Shown here: one piece after another, positions 43,856-56,599 of the stretch
How positions within the stretch are numbered: position 1 is the first letter of the stretch
Layout of the letters: every line of letters begins with the position of its first letter
Assembly (NCBI GenBank): GCA_963678675.1
Contig: OY783191.1
Location: 24,262,955 to 24,326,954, forward strand
DNA: 64,000 nt
Source of the DNA: Xiphydria camelus
Lineage: Eukaryota > Arthropoda > Insecta > Hymenoptera > Xiphydriidae
Reading direction: 5' to 3'
Made by a program: the position numbers and the translations under genes
Notes under the pieces: model-generated
Database searches by the model: none
What the model saw: only the letters and a program-made list of their open reading frames with translations
What the model was told of the DNA's origin: nothing

Positions 43856-46345
43856 AACGAGAGAATGGAGGCAAGAGAGCAGGTATGGGCAAAAAGCACC
43901 AAACTGGGCTCTTGCTGCTAAAATTGTATACCCTCAGGCGGTTGAATGGGCTGTTAGTACATTCAAACCACTGAAGTCACCAGGTCCAGATGGCATCTAC
44001 CCCCTAATGCTTCAAAGGGGTCTAGAAGTCATAATTGGACTATTAACTAAACTGCTTAGAGCTAGTGTTGCTCTTGGTACAGTTCCAAGGGTCTGGGTAG
44101 AGGCAAGGATTGCCTTCATACCCAAACCCGGAAAAAACGGCTATATTAAGTCAAGAGACTTCAGACCCATAAGCATAACTTCCTTTGTGTTGAAAACCTT
44201 AGAAAGGCTTATGGATAGACACATTAAGAGTTCACACATAGCCGAACGACCTCTATCCCCTGCACAATATGCCTATAGGGAGGGCAGATCCACAGAGACT
44301 GCCCTACACCACCTTGTGGCAAGGGTGGGGGAACAGATAGAGGAAGGGGGCTATGCTATGGCACTCTTCATAGACATTGAAGGAGCGTTTGATCGCACCG
44401 GATACAATGTAATAACCGAGGCCATGTCTAGTAGAGGGATACCAGAAACACTAATAGACTGCACTCGGAGCATGTTGGCGAACAGATTGGTGATCGCCAA
44501 GAAAGATGATATAGAGGTAAGTGGGCGACCATCGGGAGGATGTCCGCAGGGAGGGGTTTTGTCACCTCTACTGTGGTGCCTCGTAGTGGACGAACTCTTA
44601 GAACTACTGAGGAGGGAAGGATTCCTGGTCCATGGCTATGCAGATGATGCTGCGGTTGTGGTCAGGGGTAACTTCCTTAGTGTACTAAGGGACAGAATGA
44701 ACTGTGCCGTACGAACAGTGGATGAATGGTGTAAAATGACCAATCTCTCGGTGAACCCGGAGAAAGTGTCTGCCATGATATTCACTAGAAAATACAAGGT
44801 GGAGTACCCGGAACCATTAAGGTTCAGGGGGACAAACATCGAGTATGTCAGAACACAAAAATACTTGGGTGTCGTCTTAGACACCAAGTTGTATTGGAAA
44901 GAACATATCACATGCCAGATCGCGAAGGTGTATGCCTCGCTATGGGCATGCAGAAGAGCAATGGACAGAAACTGGGGCTTTAGTCCCAAGGTCTGTCTAT
45001 GGCTGTACAAAATGGTGTTACTGCCAAGATTACTGTATGCGCAGCAGTGATTTGGTGGCCAAGAGTACGGAGGATCGAATCAAGAAACCGGTTGAAAGCC
45101 CTTCAGGGCGTGTTCCTGAGGGCTGCAACAGGGGCGATGAGATCCACACCAACTGAGGCCCTAGAGGTGGCACTTGATGTGCTGCCTCTTGACCTTTTGA
45201 TAAGAGAAAGAGCGGAACTCTCTGCATACAGGATGAACTGCCTTGGGGAGTGGACCAGGGCAAGGACAGCACACACCAGACTAGGCGTGCTTGATCAAGG
45301 ATCTATGTCCTTGAGACAGGATAAGATAGCCAGGAAATACCAGATCAGGAAGGCCTTTGTGGTCTACCTACCTGAGAGAAATCACTGGGAAATTAGTAAG
45401 AGGACTCCGGGTCCCACAGTCAGGCACTGGTACACCGATGGGTCGGGGTACGGGGGTTGCTTTGGGGCGGGAGTCTTTGGACCTCAAGAAGACCTCAGGG
45501 TAAGTATCGCCCTGGGAGACAAAGCCACAGTGTTCCAGGCGGAAGTCTTGGCAATAAAACACTACCTGGAACTACTTGTAGAGCAGCGCACTACGAACAA
45601 GTATATTTATATTTGGTCTGACAGTCAAGCTGCTATAAAAGCACTCCACAGGACAAGCACAAATTCACAGATTGTGTGGGAGACTATGGAAGTGCTAGAG
45701 ATTCTAGGGAAAACCAACAAGATTACTCTTGCTTGGGTCCCCGGACACACAGGAGTCCATGGTAACGAGATAGCGGACGTACTGGCGAGAGAGGGCACCA
45801 GAAAGGAGAACCTCATGCCAGTGGGAGTCCCCTTTGCCATGGGCAGGTTAGAGATTAAGAGGAAATTCCACAGGGAGCATTTTCACCGGTGGACTAATCT
45901 AGGAACGGGCAGACAGGCGAGGAATCTAATGCCTCGCCTAGCACAAAAGAGAGCCAGGTTACTAGTGAACATGAACAGGATAAGCCTGAGCATTACAATC
46001 AGACTATTAACTGGTCACGGAAAATTCAACTCACACTGCAGGAGACTAGGTCTATCGGAAACGGATAGATGTCGATACTGCAAAATGGAGAGGGAAGATG
46101 CCCAGCACCTGCTGCTGGAATGTCCAGCACTAGGAGCTTATAGACACCGTCTGATAGGCGAGGCTTTTCCTACCCTGGAAAGGGCTAGAGAGCTAGGGGT
46201 GGAATGGATATGTGGACTGGTCAAAAAGGCCAAGATGCAAATCTAAGGTACACCCCTAATCACAGCGGGGCTACAATAAAACTATTAAGTTTTCGGTGGC
46301 GATGAGGGATGATTAGCGTCCTAACCGCTTTTATTATTATTATTA
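43856..46345 (+). mobile_element. 5'-truncated LOA/I-like non-LTR retrotransposon
   Basis: Bounded by the 13-base target duplication TTACTACATTATT at 43843-43855 and 46346-46358. It starts inside the RT domain, as incomplete reverse transcription gives, and ends in a (TTA)n tail of about six units (46330-46348), usual for LOA-like elements, with a ~85-base 3' untranslated part. Inserted in P hairpin copy 8, so it is younger than that repeat. Coding strand has clearly better codon bias and lower AT content than the mosaic. Non-autonomous now: no endonuclease and one frameshift. Confidence 0.85.
43857..46246 (+). pseudogene. Reverse transcriptase and RNase H of the retrotransposon
   Basis: The first frame is open from the 5' break (43857) and gives FKPLKSPGPDGIYP at once, then FIDIEGAFD (about 44370), GCPQGGVLSPLLW (about 44537) and GYADD (about 44634): all RT catalytic blocks are intact. 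It ends at 45050. Near 45045 a repeated GC pair shifts the frame; the second frame carries WYTDGSG (about 45427), FQAE (about 45535), WSDSQAA (about 45614) and HGNEIAD (about 45760), the four acidic residues of RNase H. It ends with a CRYCKMEREDAQHLLLEC zinc-knuckle-like motif (about 46070-46124) and a stop at 46246. RT plus RNase H plus a C-terminal CCHC motif fits LOA, I or related clades. The frameshift is the only visible lesion apart from 5' truncation. Confidence 0.85.
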
Positions 46346-46525
46346 TTACTACATTATTGTAATCTAATTCCATTGTATCTCTTACTTTTCTGCCACGACT
46401 TTGATCGTTGATAGTGAAGAAAAATTAAATTTATTGGTTGATCCATCTACTATCAACAATCAAAGTTGTGGCAGAAAAATAAAGGATACAATAGAATTGG
46501 ATTACAATAATGTAGTAACTACTTT
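46346..46525. repeat. P hairpin, copy 8, main part
   Basis: Resumes at the second copy of the target duplication; loop and right arm complete. Confidence 0.9.
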
Positions 46526-47539
46526 ATTATTATTTTTTCTTTATCGATATATTTCCTCTTTCGTATTATACTATCAGAAGATCCAATTTATATACCAACC
46601 TATCAAACGTGAAGTGTACATGTACCTCACTTCTATTTCATCTCTTCTTCGCCTCTGATGTAACAATGGAAATTACAAAATATCCATTTAAAGTGGCACA
46701 CGTCCATGCACTCGAGATAGCAGATCCAGCTCGCCGAATGAACTAATGCAACTGGTTCTTGAAGCAACAAGTGGATGATCCCTTGTTCGAAAGAAATCCC
46801 CTCGGGTTCGCATAAGATCTGTAACAAATTGTAAATAACATAATCATTTGCAGTTTCACTATTTAAAATATACCGAACTTACTCAACGTAGAAATTAAGA
46901 AACTATATTAATCAGAGTTAACCAATTCTAATGACAGAATTATTAAAAATGATATATTTCATCTTTCGTATTATACTATCACACAAGTTCCAATTTATAT
47001 ACCGACCTGTCAAACGTGAAGTGTACACGTACCTCACTTCTATTTCATCTCTTCTTCGCCTCTAGTGTAACGATAGAAATTACAAAATATCATAACTTTT
47101 TTGTAATATTTCTGCAATATTTTACAATAATCGTGAACACTACCGCGTATGTTAGAAATATATATTTCTCGATAAATTCGAGAATGTTGCGAAACATCAT
47201 AGAAATCATTTCAGTCTCATTACGTCGAAAGATCTCCTCGATAAGGTACAGCTCGATAAGATTGTACTTGTCAGGGCTGAATTATGTAGGTTTTTATAAT
47301 TATTTTAGGAAGTCCCAGAGGAATACAGGTGCAGCAAAATATCGATGCTCTGTCCTAGAAAGAATGAGGAATAACCCTCGAACCCTAATCGATATCAGTG
47401 ATTCCTCATTAACGTTCGTTACAGCAGGGTTGAAGAAAAGATGAAATAGAAGTGAGGGGTACATGTACACTTCACTTTTAACAGGTCGGTATATAAATTT
47501 GAACTTGTGATAGTATAATACGAAAGATGAAATATATCA
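46526..47539 (+). repeat. Short Q variant and Q-derived segment
   Basis: Shared end sequence, the exon-like block on the minus strand (46633-46827), then from about 46960 a segment nearly identical to 28230-28794. Confidence 0.7.
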
Positions 47540-48358
47540 CTTTTAATAATTCTGTCATTATTATCTATAGAATTAGTTAACTCAGATTAATATAGTTTCT
47601 TAATTTCTATGTAGAGTAAGTTGGGTTTATTTTAAATAGTGAAATACTGAATATAATTGTGTTATTTATAATTTGTTACAGAAATAAACGTACTGCTATT
47701 GAATTCCACCCAGAAGGACTCCAAATCATGTGCGAACCCGAGGGGGTTTCTTTTGAACGAGGGATCGTCCTCTTGTTGTTCCAAGAACCAGCTGCATTAG
47801 TTTATTCGGTGGGTTAGATCTGCTGCCTCGAGTGCATGGACGTGCGTTCATCCTTCAATATCCTCCCTACCATGATCTGCTGATTCTAACCTCTGTTGCC
47901 ACAGCCCGAATGCTCGTCGAAGGTTATTCCTTATTCTTTCTAGCACAGATCTATATTATGCTGCATCTGTATTCTTCTGGGACTTCCTAAAATAATTATA
48001 AAAAACCTATATAATTCAGCTCTGACAAGTACAATCTTATCGAGGACATCTTTCGATGTAATGATTCCGAAATGTTTCTATGATATTTTGCAACATTCGC
48101 GAATTTATCAAGAAATATATATTTCTAACATACGGTAGTATTCACGAATATTGCAAAATATCGCAGGAATGTTACAGAAAAGTTACTTGCAAAAACGTGC
48201 TTTGTGGGATGTAAATGATTATACCAGAGGCGAAGAAGAGATGGAATAAAAGTGAGGTACATGTACATTTCACGCTTGACAGGTCGGTATATAAATTGGA
48301 ACTTGTGATAGTATAATACGAAAGAGGAAATATATAAATAAAGAAAAAAAAAATAAAT
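47540..48358 (-). mobile_element. Q element, copy 5 (minus)
   Basis: Very close to 28795-29617; a few substitutions and short indels. Exon-like block on the plus strand at about 47690-47818. Confidence 0.85.
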
Positions 48359-48538
48359 AAAGTAGTTACTCCATTATTGTAATTCCATTGTATCCCTTAT
48401 TTTTCTGCCACGACTTTGATTGTTGATAGTGGATGGATCAGCTAATAAATTTAATTTTCATTCACTATCAACAATCAGTCGCGGCAGAAAAATAAGGGAT
48501 ACAATGGAATTGGATTACAGTAATGTAGTAACTACTTT
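48359..48538. repeat. P hairpin, copy 9
   Basis: Full hairpin; left arm lacks a CCAAT word. Joins Q to E. Confidence 0.9.
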
Positions 48539-49582
48539 ATTATTATTTTTTCTTTATCGATATATATTTCCTCTTTCGTATTATACTATCCCAAGTTCGA
48601 ATTTATATACCGACCTGTCAAACGTGAAGTGTACATGTACCTCACTTTTATTTCATTAAGTATTACTGCAAAACGAGTAGGTAAGAAGATTTTCATGAAG
48701 ACTCATGATTTTTTGACTTGTCATCTCGTACAGGTGCAACCGAAGAGGATCTAGCTCGTGTCCTGTCCACAAAAATATGACTCGATGGACATTGGAGAAT
48801 GTCAGACTTGTCACCGAGCGCCTATATCCCACGGTACATTAATTGCAATACGCGTTTCTCCTTTCAACTATTCCAGCGTTAAATAACTTTTACTTCTTTC
48901 AAGCTAATAACCTTTTTTGAACTGTTCGTGGTAGGTGGCAGCGATTGATAATAGCGACTCGTCGTAGACAAGTTCGTCTATTAAAACTAAAAAGCAATTC
49001 GGTGTACCGAACTACTACTGCGATAATGTGCCCGAGCTCACGGTCTATTCTGCGATTTACATTAACGTAATCGTGATTATGCTCAGGTGATGGGTGTTCC
49101 AAAAGAGGTAAAGTTGATACTAAACATCGGATGCTGTAAGCTGACTTGCTAGTGTATGCTTGCAACTGAAATACCATCGCAGGAATAATTTGTCTACGAT
49201 TAGTCACAATCATTGATCGCTGCCCCCTACGATGAACAGTTTGTACAAGGTAAATACTTTGAAAGAAGTGAAAGTTATTTGAAGCAGGAATAATTGAAAC
49301 GAAAAGCGCATATTGCAATAAATGTACCGTGGGTAATAGGCGCTCGGTGACAAGTCTGATATTCTCCGATGTCCATCGAGTCATCTTTTTACGGACAGGA
49401 CATGAGCTAGGTCCTCTTCGGTTGCACCTGTACGAGATGACATGTCAGAGTCTGCAGTAATACTTAATGAGATAAAAGTGAGGTACATGTACACTTCACG
49501 TTTGACAGGTCGGTATATAAATTCGAACTTGGAATAGTATAATACGAAAGAGGGACTATATCGATAAAGAAAAAATAATAAT
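48539..49582. mobile_element. E element, copy 3
   Basis: Full inverted element between two P hairpins, like 16221-17271. On the minus strand 49384-48899 is open for 161 codons (begins MTRWTSENIRLVTE); in the other copies this frame is broken by indels. No motif recognised, and part of the sequence pairs with itself. Confidence 0.8.
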
Positions 49583-49769
49583 AAAGTAGCTACTGCATTA
49601 CTGTAATCCAATTCCATTGTATCCCTTATTTTTCTGCCACGACTTTGATAGTTGATAGTGAATAAAAATCACATTTATTGGCTGATCCATCCACTATCAA
49701 CAATCAAAGTCGTGGCAGAAAAATAAGGGATACAATAAAATTGGATTACAATAATGGAGTAACTACTTT
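49583..49769. repeat. P hairpin, copy 10
   Basis: Joins E to G; mirror of the G-P-E order at 15.8-17.2 kb. Confidence 0.9.
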
Positions 49770-50661
49770 AAATACTTGGGGAAACTCACCGAAGAAACCC
49801 GAATAATTCTTATCACTTGTACACTTGATTTCGAGGTTACATGCATGATTTGACAGCTACCGGGAGATCAGGGGGGCCTTTCTCTAGTCACTCGTATCTT
49901 TGCGTGCACGCAACTCAGCGAAGAGACCAATCAGGTTTAAGTATTCCGTTGCGGCGGGGGTCCTGATTGGTCTACTCGCTAAGAAACGTATACGCATCTT
50001 TGCGAGTAGACCAACCAGGACCCCCACCACAACGGAATACTTGATCTGCAACAGTTAATAGATGATTTTTATTCGCATTGGCATGTTTATGATGATATTT
50101 GCAATGAATGTTCTAATCGGATTCAAATGAGTCGTAAGGTCAGCATCGAAGCTGTAAATGATGTAGTAATAATTACATTAAATTTATTTATGAGTAAGGG
50201 CGAAATTTCAGCGGTGCATGCAAAAGGATTTCTTAAAACTATTCCAACGTCTCGAGTTAATATATGTAACAACATATATACTGTCATAAGTGGTATCTTA
50301 CATGTGATGAAACAATTCGTCATGGTCATTGGAAGAGTATACTTAGAGAGTTGAAGGTAAAACGTCTTCATGGATTTCTGTAGACGACCAAAATATAAGA
50401 AAAATCCGATGGCCTGTAAATTCGAAAGCGGTATATGTTTTATTTCTCCAAAATACTAAGGCAAAGTGAAAAATATAAGGGCTCTCTAGTCTATAAATCC
50501 CTTTCAAAATATCACGAGAATAAATCAAAAGTAAGTAAGTGGTTATAATTAATTGGCTCGTATCGGTATAAAATGTGAGACTTTAATTTTGTGGTAATAG
50601 AAAGCTATTCTTCTACACATGTACGTATTCTCCTCATGAATAAATTCCAAGAAGTAATGAA
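49770..50661 (+). repeat. G repeat, plus orientation, copy 2
   Basis: Aligns with 29805-30701 from end to end with few differences, again preceded by P and followed by F, so 29.6-31.4 and 49.6-51.4 kb are duplicates about 20 kb apart. Confidence 0.85.
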
Positions 50662-51395
50662 CCCCCCCACAAAAACAGATTCTCTGTAAAAAAAAAAGGC
50701 GGCATGTTCATTCAGTTCCAACAAAAATTGATACCTACGTAAAATATTCTCCAAAAAATATTTGAAATCAATTAAGATCGCCATGTTCAAGATTCATATA
50801 TAAAATTAAAAGGCATCATTGAAAGGAAAATTATTGTAAATCAAGTTACTAAAACATTCGACTAAAGAATTTATAAAAAAATTTAATATAAAAGAACTTG
50901 CCGCGTTTTTTTCCTTCAAGATAAAAAATTCAGACAGAATTATACTCGATGTTTATGCACTTATGATTTTAAATAAATTCATACACTTATATGATACCAC
51001 CAGTATACCGAATGTCGCACGGGAAACCAATCAGTCGGGGGCCTTTTGAATTTCTCTGAATTTGACTTCGGCAGTGAAATTTATGAATTACTCTAGCACC
51101 GTCCAAGCACTACCAATTATTCGGTATAGTGGACAAAAGATGAAAACTTAAACGCGGCAAGTTCTTTTTTATTAAATTTTTTTTATAAGTTCTTTAGTCG
51201 ATTTTTTTAGTAACTTGATTTACAATAATTTTCCTTTCAAATGATGCCTTTTTCTTTTTATATATAAATCTTGAACATGGCGATCTTAATTGATTTCAAA
51301 TCTTTTTTGGAGAGTATTTTACGTAAGTATCAATTTTTGTTGGCACTGAATGAACATGCCGCCTTTTTTTACAGAGAATCTATTTTTGTGGGGGG
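50662..51395. mobile_element. F element, copy 5
   Basis: Full palindrome with some unique indels; followed at once by the shared end sequence of the P family and not by a G arm. Confidence 0.85.
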
Positions 51396-51442
51396 TAGTA
51401 TAATACGAAAGAGGAAATATATCGATAAAGAAAAAAAATAAT

Positions 51443-51629
51443 AAAGTAGTTACTACATTACTGTAATCCAATTTCATTGTATCCCTTATTTTTCTGCCAC
51501 AACTTTGATAGTTGAGAGTGAATAAAAATTAAATTTATTGGCCGATCCATCCACTTTCAACAATCAAAGTCGTTTGAGAAAAATAAGGGATACAATGGAA
51601 TTGGATTACAATAATGGAGTAACTACTTT
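51443..51629. repeat. P hairpin, copy 11
   Basis: Full hairpin; the right arm carries GTCGTTTGAGAAAAATAAGG, a local change. Confidence 0.9.
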
Positions 51630-52378
51630 ATTCTTTTTTTTTCTTTATTTATATATTTCCTCTTTCGTATTATACTATCACAAGTTCCAATTTATATACA
51701 AACCTGTCAAACGTGGTGTGTACATATACCTCAATTTTATTTCATCTCTTCTTCGCCTCTGGTATAATCATTTACACCCCACAAAGCAGGTTTTTGCAAG
51801 TAACTTTTCTGTAACATTCCTGCGATATTTTGCAATATTCGTGAATACTACCGTATGTTAGAAATATATATTTCTCGATAAATTCTCGAATGTTGCAAAA
51901 TATCATAGAAACATTTCGGAATCATTACATCGAAAGATCTCCTCGATAAGGTACAGCTCGATAAGATTGTACTTGTCAGGGCTGAATTATATGGGGTTTT
52001 TATAATTATTTTAGGAAGTCTCAGAAGAATACAGGTGCAGCATAACATAGATCTGTGCTAGAAAGAATAAGGAATAACCTTCGACGATCATTCGGGCTGT
52101 GGCAACAGAGGTTAGAATTAGCAAGACCATGGCAGGGAGGATATTGAAGGATGGACGCACGTCCATGCACTCGAGGCAGTAAATCTAACTCGCGGAATGA
52201 ACTAATGCAGCTGGTTCTTGGAACAACAAGTGGACGATCCCTCGTTCGAAAGAAACCCCCTCGGGTTCACACATGATTTGGAGTCCTTCTGGGTGGAATT
52301 GAATAGCAGCACGTTTATTTCTGTAACAGATTATAAATAGCAAAATTATATCCAGCATTTCACTATTTAAAATATAGT
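51630..52378 (+). mobile_element. Q element, copy 6
   Basis: Same orientation as 17452-18279; the exon-like block is on the minus strand at about 52165-52320. Ends at TTCACTATTTAAAATATAG and joins a reversed end sequence. Confidence 0.8.
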
Positions 52379-53138
52379 ACGAAGGAGGAAATATATCAAT
52401 AGAGAAAAACTAATATTAAAGTAATTACTTGATTATTGTGATCCAATTCAATTGCATCTGCTATTCTTCTGCCACGGCTTTGATGGAGAAGAAACATCAA
52501 ATTTATTTGTTAATCCATCGATTCACCCCATGCTCGCATGACGCTGAAAACCAAACATAGAATGAACACAAAGATATTTGTCCTTCCATCGAAAGTGAGG
52601 TTAAAGTTGTCAGATGGCAATTAAACTTATCTGATGGGAATTCTTCTGAGACCATCGCCTTTCCTGCTCTTGATGCACAGGCAACTAGAGAAAAATACCA
52701 CTGCATCCGTTCATTATCTCGATTAAACGAAAAAAATACAAACGATTATTAAACTATACGGAGCGTCTGTCACATTCACCGCTATTGAGATTCATTACTC
52801 CGATTGCACTGAATTATCACTTTTTATTAACAAGCGCGTCCGAGGATCGAAATAAACGCGAGGGAAATCGTTACACGAATGGAAATATTTTATTCACTTT
52901 GAAAACCATAACCAAACATTCAAGGAATATATTCTCTCACACACTCTCACATACATTTGATGGCGTATGCGTGTACCCGCATCTGTGTAGACATTTCCGA
53001 TCATGGCCGACTATCGCCGAAGATAGGCGGAATTAGAGTGACATTTTTACATATATATATTGCCCGAGAAATCGGATTCTCGACTTTCAGGCGGCAGGGG
53101 CATGGCTTAGCGTTGCTAAGGGCGAATCTCTGTTAATA
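52379..53138 (-). mobile_element. Half P and D element (minus), 5' part missing
   Basis: Reversed end sequence, half P, then D in reverse to GGGCGAATCTCTGTTAATAT. The D start (AGACACGG) is absent here; the large palindrome begins instead. Confidence 0.75.
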
Positions 53139-54997
53139 TTTAACTTCTATCATTTATTCTGGTCGTTTCTGTTTTTCTCAAATTTTCTGTTTTTTTTTTC
53201 TCAAAAATACTTGATATAAAATCCTGTGAAATTAACAAGTTTTTATCATAGCTTGTCTTTTTCAAAGTTTCTTTTTTCGGATTTAAAGGAGTATGCCCAT
53301 AAGAGCCTATGTTAAAACTTTCATTTTCAAAAATTAATTACAAAAAAACGGCTGGACTAAATTATCTCAAATTTGAGCACGTCTTATAATACATATCCAA
53401 TATTTACTTAAAAAAATTAGTCATTTATCTTTTTTCATTTTTGTGACGTTCCTCCTTAAACTTTGATTTTTCTAAGTACCATAATTTATTGTACATGCGC
53501 TAACAAAATTTAATGAACATTTATGGTTTATGGTAACGTTTATTGCTCTAACTGACATATCAGATCTTTTCTAAAATAACCTACAAAAGTTTTTTTTCCT
53601 TAGGTTCAAATAAAAACTGCTGCGATTCGGTTGTCATTAGATTTTTTCAAAAAGTTAAAACACATCAACTGGAGTTTGAATTTATCTACATAGATATATG
53701 TTTCTCATTCAAGAGACACGGAAATGTCTCGCGGCATGTTCATTCAAGTAGTTCGTCAGAACGACGCCGACAGCGCTGTCGCAGCGAGCGAGCACCCGTG
53801 TATCTTTACAGGAAAAATATCTGCCCCCTTCACCCCTCAAATTTTACATCGAATTTTCTCAATAAATATACGGTTATAACCAAAACTATGCTTAGTTACG
53901 CCATAGAAATCGACTATTCTCTATTGAGTTATAAGTTAAATATTAACAGAGATTTGCCCTTAGCAACGCTAAGCCACGCCCCTGCCGCCTGAAAGTCGAG
54001 AGAATCCGATTTCTCGGGCAATATATATATGTAAAAATGTCACTCTAATTCCGCCTATCTTCAGCGATAGTCGGCCATGATCGGAAATGTCTACACAGAT
54101 GCGGGTACACGCATACGCCATCAAATGTATGTGAGAGTGTGTGAGAGAATATATTCCTTGAATGTTTGGTTATGGTTTTCAAAGTGAATAAAATATTTCC
54201 ATTCGCGTAACGATTTCCCTCGCGTTTATTTCGTTCCTCGGACGAATAGAGAATCAATAGAGAATAGTCGATTTCTATGGCGTTACTAAGCATAGTTTTG
54301 GTTATAACCGTATATTTATTGAGAAAATTCGATGTAAAATTTGAGGGGTGAAGGGGGCAGACATTTTTCCTGTAAAGATACACGGGTGCTCGCTCGCTGC
54401 GACAGCGCTGTCGGCGTCGTTCTGACGAACTACTTGAATGAACATGCCGCGAGACAGTACCGTGTCTCTTGAATGAGAAACCTGTCTATGTAGATAAATT
54501 CAAACTCCAGTTGATGTGTTTTAACTTTTTGAAAAAATCTAATGACAACCGAATCGCAGCAGTTTTTATTTGAACCTAAGGAAAAAAAACTTTTGTAGGT
54601 TATTTTAGAAAAGATCTGAAATGTCAGTTAGAGTAATAAACGTTACCATAAACCATAAATGTTCATTAAATTTTGTTAGCGCATGTACAATAAATTATGG
54701 TACTTAGAAAAGTCAAAGTTTAAGGAGGAACGTCACAAAAATGAAAAAAGATAAATCACTCTGATTTTTTTAAAGTAAATGTTGGATATGTATTATAAGA
54801 CGTGCTGAAATTTGAGATAATTTAGTCCAGCCGTTTTTTTGTAATTAATTTTTGAAAATGAAAGTTTTAACATAGGCTCTTATGGGCATACTCCTTTAAA
54901 TGCGAAAAAAGAAACTTTGAAAAAGACAAACTATGATAAAAACTTGTTAATTTCACAGGATTTTATATCAAGTATTTTTGAGAAAAAAAAACAGAAA
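53139..54997. mobile_element. 1.8-kb palindrome with ~530-bp arms around D sequence
   Basis: The arms 53166-53708 and 54472-54997 are near-perfect reverse complements (blocks TATGCCCATAAGAGCCTATG, GACGTTCCTCC, ACTGCTGCGATTCGGTTGTC). The centre is D in the plus direction (53711 to about 54235) joined to the first ~230 bases of D in reverse (54242-54471). The outer arm sequence is not seen elsewhere in the window. No coding. Confidence 0.9.
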
Positions 54998-56599
54998 ATT
55001 TGATCCAGCCAATTTTGCGTTATTGTCTACAAACTGACAAATAGCCTGTGTGCGAAATTTCATGGAAATCGATCAAGTAGTTTAAAAGTTATGATGAGAA
55101 AACCATATTTTTTTTTCGAAACTTTGACACCCTGTATCTTTGTTAGGAAACATTTTTGAAACAAATTTTCTTATGAAAGTACTTTTTGTTGTTGTTCTAT
55201 CACATATAAAAAAAAAGACGTTTACCTGGTCCACCCTGTATAACGATTTCACCACAAGATGCCTATAACTTTAGTTCTTATTTGAACGATTTCTTCACAT
55301 AATCTCTCGCGAACTCCATGCTACATCGTTATATCTAGCGGAAACCCTTTAAACTGCCATGCTAACTGCCATTAGTTTCTGGTTTCTAATCCATTAATCC
55401 GTTCATTAATCACCCGAATCGCGCGTTAGTCCGCTCGAAGTCGTTCGATAGCGCGGTGGTGAGAGAGCAGAATGGGTGGCTGAAGAGTGAAGTAGTCACT
55501 GTACCATATTGGTCCTTTCCGAAGGGCTATACATATTATTGTATATACCTCTGTTACATCGTGTTTAATGTTCACCAAAGCAAACATGTTGTATATCGCG
55601 AATACACTGTCTATGCGATCTGAGAGAAATGCGAGATGTATTGGTTTAATCCCCGGAAGTATTACTGAGGCACAATGAGTATTTAGACCAATCTTGAGGA
55701 TTAATTCTCATTTAGATTGTTAAGTAGGAAAATTCCGAATAAGAGAACTTTAAATAGGAAAAAGCCTAAATATTGATATATTACTTTGGATTTGAAAGAT
55801 GGAAATTTTATAATCTAAGCAGGAACGTTTGCCCTCGGAATAGATATTTAAATTTTCATACCTAGTATCACGGCTAAAAGGAAATACTTCATAATTACTA
55901 TTTACTTAACGACTAATATACTTTTTAAATTGCGTTTTGTTAAAATTCGCGTATGGAAGAAAATGTGCTTAAAATAATAACACAGTCACTATCGAAATAA
56001 AGAGATGAAAGCTTCGGAATACATGGATAGTATTTCAAATCATTAAGAAGTTATTAAAATTTTTACAAGCGGTAGGTATATTTATGCAAAATCAATGTGC
56101 TAATTTCAGAAAGATTCACTGCACCGTTTTCGAGAGTGGAATATTTAAAGTTTTATCCCTGTATAATGTGGTTTACGTGGACGTTTATAGCAGATGCTGT
56201 CGAAAAAGTGGTTTCATATATCCTTGTAATAGATACAGCATCAATGAGAATTTAATGAAAAATTAACGTAATTTAGAATGTATATTTGTGAACGTCTATA
56301 CCAAAAATGAAGAAATTCTTCTACTAGCCATTTAAGAATGCCAATGAGCAGTGCAAACGAAAACAATAATCGATTGGGTTAGCAACGAGGGTACGGATCG
56401 TCAGGGAAGTGAAAGGACGATCGATAAAATCGCCCCTAGCGTCGCCCTTCGCCTATGGTACATATAGTAAACTGTACATACGTATGTACGTCTTTATTAA
56501 TTATTATGTATAACACAGGCACACAACAAAGTTCCTATTCCTGGAACCAGACCAGTATATCTTTACGTTTTTGGGGTCGCTGAATCCGAATCCGGTGTC
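54998..56599. other. Mostly unique 1.6-kb stretch
   Basis: Two CACCCTGTAT words (about 55130 and 55235) suggest remains of CAGGGTG-type elements at the left. From about 55270 to 56500 I see no inverted repeats, no match elsewhere in the window and no convincing frame. A 60-codon frame at 56084-56266 has no support. Confidence 0.5.
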
